Source: a virus. Taken from it: a stretch of DNA of 33,079 nt. A program made the position numbers and the translations under genes. The stretch is taken from IMG/VR virus record IMGVR_UViG_3300042289_001168, positions 1 through 33,079 of that record; one strand, given 5' to 3'. The notes under the pieces were generated by a model. It saw only the letters and a list, made by a program, of their open reading frames with translations. It made no database searches and was not told the origin of the DNA. Shown here in pieces: positions 29,241-33,079 of this stretch; position 1 is the stretch's first letter, and each line of letters begins with the position of its first letter.

Positions 29241-29258
29241 TATGCTTATAAGTATATC
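29239..29258. promoter_or_regulatory. 20-bp near-perfect palindrome before the next gene (operator candidate)
   Basis: GATATGCTTATAAGTATATC has one mismatched base pair and a central CTTATAAG. It overlaps the stop of the preceding gene, includes a TGaTATGCT extended -10-like element, and shares ATATGCTTAT with the divergent region at 26927-26936. The AAGGAG before the ATG at 29278 lies downstream of it. Confidence 0.45.
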
Positions 29259-29277
29259 TTTGATATAAGGAGAGTTT

Positions 29278-29688
29278 ATGAAATTTATTAGTATCCCAGT
29301 GGATAATGCCGAAGCAATGATTAATCAGCATTCATTCCTAAAAAATAAGAACGAAGAAATGGCAAAAGCTGCTTTTACACAAATGAAAGAATTTGTTGAA
29401 GCCGCCTCTTACCATCAGCAGCAGATTGATGTGCTTGGTAAAGCAATTAAAGATGTTACTTTCATGTTGACAGAGACAAAAACAACCCTTTCAGGCAGCG
29501 ATGGCGGCTCAACGAGTGAAGGTACTTCACCAGCACCGTCACCATCCACAGCGTTCGGTGATGGCGATCCAGAAAAGGTCGCTGTCCGTAAAGCTGATCT
29601 AATTAGCTCACTAAAGGCCCACGAAGACCAGTTCGGTTCTTTTGACATTAATGTCGATGTAATCGCTGACTTCTTAATGGCTAAGTGA
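29278..29688 (+). CDS. Hypothetical protein, helical N-terminus and Ser/Pro-rich linker
   Basis: A 136-residue protein. The first part (AMINQHSFLKNKNEEMAKAA, then FVEAASYHQQQIDVLGKAIK) is helical and probably a coiled coil. A Ser/Gly/Thr/Pro linker (SGSDGGSTSEGTSPAPSPST) follows, then a charged C-terminal helix. No family is recognised. A good AAGGAGAG site lies upstream of the ATG at 29278. Confidence 0.65.
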   Translation: MKFISIPVDNAEAMINQHSFLKNKNEEMAKAAFTQMKEFVEAASYHQQQIDVLGKAIKDVTFMLTETKTTLSGSDGGSTSEGTSPAPSPSTAFGDGDPEKVAVRKADLISSLKAHEDQFGSFDINVDVIADFLMAK

Positions 29689-29691
29689 TCT

Positions 29692-29922
29692 ATGGAAGCA
29701 ATTATTGTAGCAACCATTGCAGCCGTGGGTGGAATACTCGCAGCACTAGTGCAGATGAGCAGGAAAGAAAATAAAGCAGATCATGGTATTGTAGCTCTTT
29801 TGCTAAAAGACTTGCACGAGGATGTCAAAGATGTTGACACTAAACTTGAAAAACATATTGATTGGCACACAGATAAAGTTATTGCAAAAAAAGTAGTAAA
29901 ACCAACAACTGTTAAAAAATAA
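29692..29922 (+). CDS. Small single-span membrane protein (DUF2746-like)
   Basis: A 76-residue protein with one N-terminal hydrophobic helix (AIIVATIAAVGGILAALVQM, about 3-22), then a polar coiled-coil stretch (ENKADHGIVALLLKDLHED, then EKHIDWHTDK) and a basic tail. The layout resembles mycobacteriophage DUF2746 proteins, whose function is unknown (recalled). It starts three bases after the previous stop and is followed by a terminator. Confidence 0.65.
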   Translation: MEAIIVATIAAVGGILAALVQMSRKENKADHGIVALLLKDLHEDVKDVDTKLEKHIDWHTDKVIAKKVVKPTTVKK

Positions 29923-29926
29923 ATTT

Positions 29927-29990
29927 AAACGAGCGCTTTGGGCTTATAGTATTCCGAAAGGTTATTATGGGATTACTGAGGCGCTCGTTT
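29927..29990 (+). terminator. Terminator-like structured RNA with long stem
   Basis: AAACGAGCGC (29927-29936) pairs perfectly with GCGCTCGTTT (29981-29990) around a 44-base loop that can itself form an inner stem (29948-29955 with 29970-29977, one mismatch). Six T bases follow. It ends the message of the preceding genes, directly upstream of a new promoter at 30017-30045. The loop is longer than in a textbook terminator. Confidence 0.7.
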
Positions 29991-30016
29991 TTTATTTAAA
30001 AAACTTTGATTCCCCG

Positions 30017-30045
30017 TTGATTTCGTTTTCTAAAAATGCTAATAT
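30017..30045 (+). promoter_or_regulatory. Promoter after the 29927 terminator
   Basis: TTGATT (30017-30022), 17-base spacer, and extended -10 TGcTAATAT (hexamer at 30040-30045). The predicted start near 30052 leaves a short leader that carries AGAGAAGGG, seven bases before the ATG at 30071. Confidence 0.65.
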
Positions 30046-30070
30046 GATTAGACCGAGAGAAGGGCTAGGT

Positions 30071-30526
30071 ATGTCAGAAGACAGCATTCACGAAGAAGAA
30101 CCTGGGTTTACGGCGACAAGAGAGTTCGATGCTATTTTTAATAAACTAATCGCATCAGTCCCCGCATCCAGCCAGAGAGAGGCTGCATCTGTCATATATG
30201 GTCATTACAAAGGTTGGGCTCCATCAAAGACCATTAAGTATTACAACATTGATGAAGAAACATATTCAACATACGCTGAATTTTTTAAATTCAGAGAAAA
30301 GGTGGTAAATAAAATGGCTGGAAGAAAATCTAAGCAAGATAGCATTGTTAACTTTCTTAACGGAAATGTCGGGAAGGTTGTTACACCTGTGCAGTTAGCT
30401 ACAGATGTACAAATCTCACTCCCGACTTTTTATAATTTCTATAATGCGAATCGTTCTTACTTTAAAAAAGTAAAACGTGGACATTTTGAAATTATTGACC
30501 CTAAAGTTGAGCGAGCAAATAGCTAA
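30071..30526 (+). CDS. Putative HTH/winged-helix DNA-binding protein
   Basis: A 151-residue protein from the ATG at 30071, chosen because AGAGAAGGG lies seven bases upstream and because earlier in-frame codons (TTG at 30017, ATG at 30044) fall in the promoter -35 and -10. The helical first part contains SQREAASVIYGHYKGWAPSK. The C-terminal part, about 90-145 (KQDSIVNFLNGNVGKVVTPV, then ISLPTFYNFYNANRSYFKKV), looks like a winged helix with recognition helix near STPTFYN-like residues. It could regulate transcription or be a small terminase subunit. No confident family. Confidence 0.6.
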   Translation: MSEDSIHEEEPGFTATREFDAIFNKLIASVPASSQREAASVIYGHYKGWAPSKTIKYYNIDEETYSTYAEFFKFREKVVNKMAGRKSKQDSIVNFLNGNVGKVVTPVQLATDVQISLPTFYNFYNANRSYFKKVKRGHFEIIDPKVERANS

Positions 30527-30528
30527 CT

Positions 30529-31170
30529 ATGGAAAAAACAGTGGTTGTGCGAAACACAAAATCATGGGAATTCTGCGCGGAAGAAGCCGTAAGCGATTTG
30601 TTTTGGTTTGTAAATAGGTTCGATGTAACTCGCATGACCATGGAGTGTGGTACTTCCCAAAAATCAAGAACGAGCAATCCTTATTGGAAGAATCTCAATA
30701 TTGACCTATCAGGCAATCATATTGATAATATTAAAAAAATTACCGATTGGTGTATTGATAATAAAACATGGGAAAGCGATCCACACTATTCCGTAGATAG
30801 AAGTGAAGATGAATTAATGCATTGCCGGCAGTACCATAGTTGGCTATGGTCAATGATTGGTGCTGTCAGCTTGCATTACTGTAAAATAAATGGTATTTCT
30901 TTAAATCAAAAAACGCTTTCTTCTACTTTAGTTAAAAAACAAAAAGATTACGGACCAAAAAATATTGAAAGATTTGGTCTTAACGGATTAACAATCCGAA
31001 TGCACGATAAAGTTGCAAGATTAGAAAATCTTTTGTCCAAGCCAGAAGGCGTTACAAATGCAGTCCTGGGTGAAAGTATTTATGATACATTGCTTGATAT
31101 TGGCGGCTACTCTGCGATTGCACTAATGTGGATTCGTGGAGAGTTTTTGCTGCCGATGGAAAATGCATGA
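30529..31170 (+). CDS. Nucleotide-modification-associated domain (Nmad1/DUF1599-like) protein
   Basis: A 213-residue protein. The C-terminal half (about 135-205) holds VKKQKDYGPKNIERFGLNGL, then IRMHDKVARLENLLSK and SIYDTLLDIGGYSAIALMWI. This order matches the DUF1599/Nmad1 family, an all-alpha pyrophosphohydrolase-like fold that in phages accompanies base-modification systems (recalled). The N-terminal part has RSEDELMHCRQYHSWLWSMI and other helices. It could hydrolyse or prepare a modified nucleotide, or act in nucleotide pool control. It starts two bases after the previous stop. Confidence 0.72.
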   Translation: MEKTVVVRNTKSWEFCAEEAVSDLFWFVNRFDVTRMTMECGTSQKSRTSNPYWKNLNIDLSGNHIDNIKKITDWCIDNKTWESDPHYSVDRSEDELMHCRQYHSWLWSMIGAVSLHYCKINGISLNQKTLSSTLVKKQKDYGPKNIERFGLNGLTIRMHDKVARLENLLSKPEGVTNAVLGESIYDTLLDIGGYSAIALMWIRGEFLLPMENA

Positions 31171-31391
31171 GCAATCAGGCATGGTCTTGGCTTCTTGCTA
31201 TAATGGGAGTTGTCGGCATTTTTTTTGTTGGTAAAAAAAGATGGGAAGCATTTGTTTGGCTAATATGTGTAGAGTGTTTATGGACAGTGTTTGCAATTAT
31301 TAGCAAACAGTATGGCTTTATATTTGGTTCCGTTTTTTACGGGATTGTATATGTAAATAATGTTTTTAAGTGGAGGAAAGATGACCGATAA
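31167..31391 (+). CDS. Small membrane protein (actinophage type)
   Basis: A 74-residue protein from the ATG at 31167, which overlaps the previous stop as ATGA; an upstream GTG at 31128 only extends the frame into that gene. Two or three hydrophobic helices are visible (WSWLLAIMGVVGIFFVG, then AFVWLICVECLWTVFAII and FIFGSVFYGIVYV), followed by a basic tail. Proteins like this (SWLLA, then a W.R-type end) are frequent in actinophages; function unknown, possibly holin-like. Confidence 0.72.
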   Translation: MSNQAWSWLLAIMGVVGIFFVGKKRWEAFVWLICVECLWTVFAIISKQYGFIFGSVFYGIVYVNNVFKWRKDDR

Positions 31392-31644
31392 TTTTTATGA
31401 CCCAGAAAAAAATTACAATCCCTGGGCGGTTGAGAAAAGTTTTGAAGACTGGCTGCTGCTGGGTATCCAGAATAATTGGATTAGTAAGCCAGTGTGTTCT
31501 ACCCACGATGGTATCCCGCAAAGTTTGGAAGAAGATAAAGAATGGGAAAATGGCGGAGACCCATGTATTTATGCACTTCGCCTATATGTAAATGAAGAAG
31601 AGAAGAGACTTGTAGAAGAAAACTCAGGTATTGTAAATGGCTAA
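31381..31644 (+). CDS. Small conserved actinophage-type protein
   Basis: An 87-residue acidic protein from the ATG at 31381, with GGAGGAAAG just upstream, so seven codons of a longer frame are dropped. It contains WLLLGIQNNWISKPVCSTHD, then EEDKEWENGGDPCIYALRLY. The HDG...E...W..G.DPC...RLY pattern is common in actinophage genomes (recalled), with no known function. It overlaps the previous gene by 11 bases and the next one by eight. Confidence 0.72.
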   Translation: MTDNFYDPEKNYNPWAVEKSFEDWLLLGIQNNWISKPVCSTHDGIPQSLEEDKEWENGGDPCIYALRLYVNEEEKRLVEENSGIVNG

Positions 31645-32128
31645 GCAACCTGCTGTGCCTCAGGAAATGGATGTTTGGGTTGTTCGCTATGTTAACAAAC
31701 TAAAAAATATGATGGGGTTGTCTCATTGGACGATTCTTATGCAAGCGAAGCCTTGCAATGTGGATGCTCTTGGAGAAACAGAAGTAGTTCACGGTCAGCA
31801 TTTAGCAAAAATGTATTTACATAAAGATTTTAGAAAAGATACCCCCGAGGATCTTCGGGCAACCATTGTTCATGAGTTGTTGCATTGTCATCTTGCAGTA
31901 ATTGAAGAAGCTGTTGATGAGGTATTAAAGCCGGACCCTGAAGATGCCAAGAGTAAGGCAATTCATAAAATGGTGCTATCGCTTATCCAATATGAAAATG
32001 AGCGGGTCATTGACTCTCTTTCAGAATCAATGGGAAAATGGCTTCCAACTCCTGATATGCCAAAGCCAAGGGTTAAGAAGAAATCGGCAAAGAAAGTTGC
32101 TAAAAAACAAATAAAAAGAAAAATATAA
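31637..32128 (+). CDS. HELLH zinc metallopeptidase-like protein
   Basis: A 163-residue protein with a zinc-binding HELLH at 79-83 within RATIVHELLHCHLAVIEE. A Glu follows about 40-45 residues later (YENERVIDSLSE), and a Lys-rich tail (KKKSAKKVAKKQIKRK) suggests nucleic-acid or surface binding. The architecture fits small SprT/ImmA-like or phage metallopeptidases. It could process a virion or host protein. It overlaps the previous gene by eight bases. Confidence 0.75.
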   Translation: MAKQPAVPQEMDVWVVRYVNKLKNMMGLSHWTILMQAKPCNVDALGETEVVHGQHLAKMYLHKDFRKDTPEDLRATIVHELLHCHLAVIEEAVDEVLKPDPEDAKSKAIHKMVLSLIQYENERVIDSLSESMGKWLPTPDMPKPRVKKKSAKKVAKKQIKRKI

Positions 32129-32129
32129 A

Positions 32130-32729
32130 ATGAAAATTCCAAACAACATGATTCCTCATATTGAAAAGATATTCAAGGGAGAATATGACATTGCATATGA
32201 AAATGAAAATCCAGTGATTTTAGATATTGGCGGTAATATTGGTGGGTTTTGTTTATGGGCTAATAAAAAATGGAAAAATTCAAAAATATATTCATATGAA
32301 CCAATTAAAAATAATTTTGAGATTTTAAAATTAAATACAAAAGATTTTGATAACATTATGATTATGAATCTTGCAATAGGTTCAAAGACCGAACAAAGAA
32401 AAATGTATTATGGAGCTCACAATGTTGGTGAGTGCAGTTTTCAACATGGCACTGAGCAAGTTGAAGAGGGCGAGGATGTTTCCGTTTTAGCGGCAAGTTT
32501 GCTACCAAAAGCAAACATTGTGAAAATTGATACCGAAGGGGCTGAGGTTGAAATACTAGAAAACATGGTTATCAAGCCAGATGTTTATTTGATTGAGTAT
32601 CATTCAGCCTACGATAGAAGAAGAATTGATAATATATTGTATGACTACACACTTGTTGCGGCAGACATTGCTAATCCCAACTGTGGTATTGTTAAGTATG
32701 CACTCTCTAGTGCAATTAAATATGTTTAG
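32130..32729 (+). CDS. FkbM-family SAM-dependent methyltransferase
   Basis: A 199-residue Rossmann methyltransferase. The SAM motif VILDIGGNIGGF (29-40) begins the core; SYEPIKNNFEILKLN places the acidic ribose-binding Glu57 at the end of the second strand; VKIDTEGAEVEILENM (about 131-146) is the FkbM motif. Such enzymes O-methylate sugars on glycans or small molecules. The gene is AT-rich, directly follows the metallopeptidase and could act with the glycosyltransferase on a surface glycan. Substrate unknown. Confidence 0.85.
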   Translation: MKIPNNMIPHIEKIFKGEYDIAYENENPVILDIGGNIGGFCLWANKKWKNSKIYSYEPIKNNFEILKLNTKDFDNIMIMNLAIGSKTEQRKMYYGAHNVGECSFQHGTEQVEEGEDVSVLAASLLPKANIVKIDTEGAEVEILENMVIKPDVYLIEYHSAYDRRRIDNILYDYTLVAADIANPNCGIVKYALSSAIKYV

Positions 32730-32752
32730 CAACCTATAAAGGAATATGTAAA

Positions 32753-33079
32753 ATGCCAGAACTGAACGCAAGCATTCCACCTATCGAGTGTTATGTGCGT
32801 GGTAACTTTTTGCGCGATCAAGTTGATAGCCATCATCTTAAATTTCCGTGTGTAATTTTTGGGGTAGCATCAATACCAGATAGAGCGCCTGTGTTTCATT
32901 TTTTAATGGAAGATGGTGGGGTTTGGTGGAGAGCACCTATAAATGCTTTCTGTGACACTCTGGACGCTCCTGAGGTGGATATACACGACCTTGTGTTGTG
33001 GAATAGTTTTTCTTCTCATATCAGCGTAACAATCTTTGAGCACATGCGCGGTATGTCAATGACATATATTAATCGCCGT
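32753..33079 (+). CDS. Conserved phage protein, C-terminus cut by the window
   Basis: Open from the ATG at 32753 to the right edge (109 residues visible). AAAGGA lies about ten bases upstream. It contains IPPIECYVRGNFLRDQ, PCVIFGVASIPDRAPVFHFL, EDGGVWWRAPINAFC and LWNSFSSHISVT. Similar proteins are found in many marine phages (recalled), without an assigned function. Confidence 0.7.
   Translation, partial: MPELNASIPPIECYVRGNFLRDQVDSHHLKFPCVIFGVASIPDRAPVFHFLMEDGGVWWRAPINAFCDTLDAPEVDIHDLVLWNSFSSHISVTIFEHMRGMSMTYINRR

Noticed and set aside
29927-29990. tRNA-like element
   Set aside because: Terminal stem present, but no D, anticodon or T-arm pattern and no conserved TTC; the T-run points to a terminator.
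30017-30070. TTG at 30017 and ATG at 30044 as starts of the HTH gene
   Set aside because: They coincide with the -35 and -10 of the promoter and lack ribosome sites; 30071 has AGAGAAGGG.

Overview
The window looks like the structural and accessory part of an AT-rich tailed-bacteriophage genome, or a close metagenomic relative of one. A PBSX-type portal, an XkdF-like prohead protease/scaffold, an HK97-fold major capsid protein, a long run of fibre/adhesin genes, two r1t-type holin-like proteins and an M15-family endolysin lie in tight, mostly overlapping transcription units. The host is probably a Gram-positive actinobacterium with a low-GC genome, for example a freshwater planktonic lineage. 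This is inference, from the M15 + peptidoglycan-binding endolysin, the r1t-like holins, actinophage-type small proteins and the many apparently leaderless promoters. I see no integrase, terminase large subunit, DNA polymerase, tape-measure protein, tRNA, CRISPR array or insertion sequence. The phage is therefore only partly represented, and both edges cut through genes.

Layout. Everything from 26865 down to base 1 is on the minus strand. Read in the direction of transcription it holds: a small protein, a GT4 glycosyltransferase and a class II (B12-dependent) ribonucleotide reductase (26865-23600); the head module of a small gene, portal, small protein, protease/scaffold and major capsid protein (23487-18568), ended by a strong terminator; connector/neck-like and fibre genes (18472-13703); a 51-residue zinc-ribbon protein; the modification cassette (13528-8453); an 892-residue secreted, membrane-anchored surface protein (8362-5684); the lysis cassette of two holin-like proteins and an endolysin (5631-4324); and a second fibre block (4291 to beyond base 1) whose genes are joined by TAATG stop/start overlaps and end in a glycine-rich adhesin. 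Genes from 27082 to the right edge are on the plus strand. They are mostly small phage proteins: a DUF5872-like protein, an HTH candidate, a nucleotide-modification-associated (Nmad1/DUF1599-like) protein, a HELLH metallopeptidase, an FkbM methyltransferase and a truncated conserved protein.

The most interesting part is the cassette at 13528-8453. A flavin-dependent tryptophan-halogenase-family enzyme is translationally coupled to two different 2-oxoglutarate/Fe(II) oxygenases, to two related proteins of unknown function and to a small membrane protein. It sits between fibre genes and a host-surface-like protein, and appears to have its own leaderless promoter. Phage halogenases of this family are known in marine cyanophages. 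The combination here suggests a small-molecule or protein-tailoring pathway expressed during infection, with unknown substrate.

The second system-level signal is regulatory. Seven probable operon starts have a -10 hexamer ending only 5-8 bases before the start codon and no Shine-Dalgarno, which implies leaderless mRNAs. Genes inside operons instead have clear GGAGG-like sites or stop/start overlaps.
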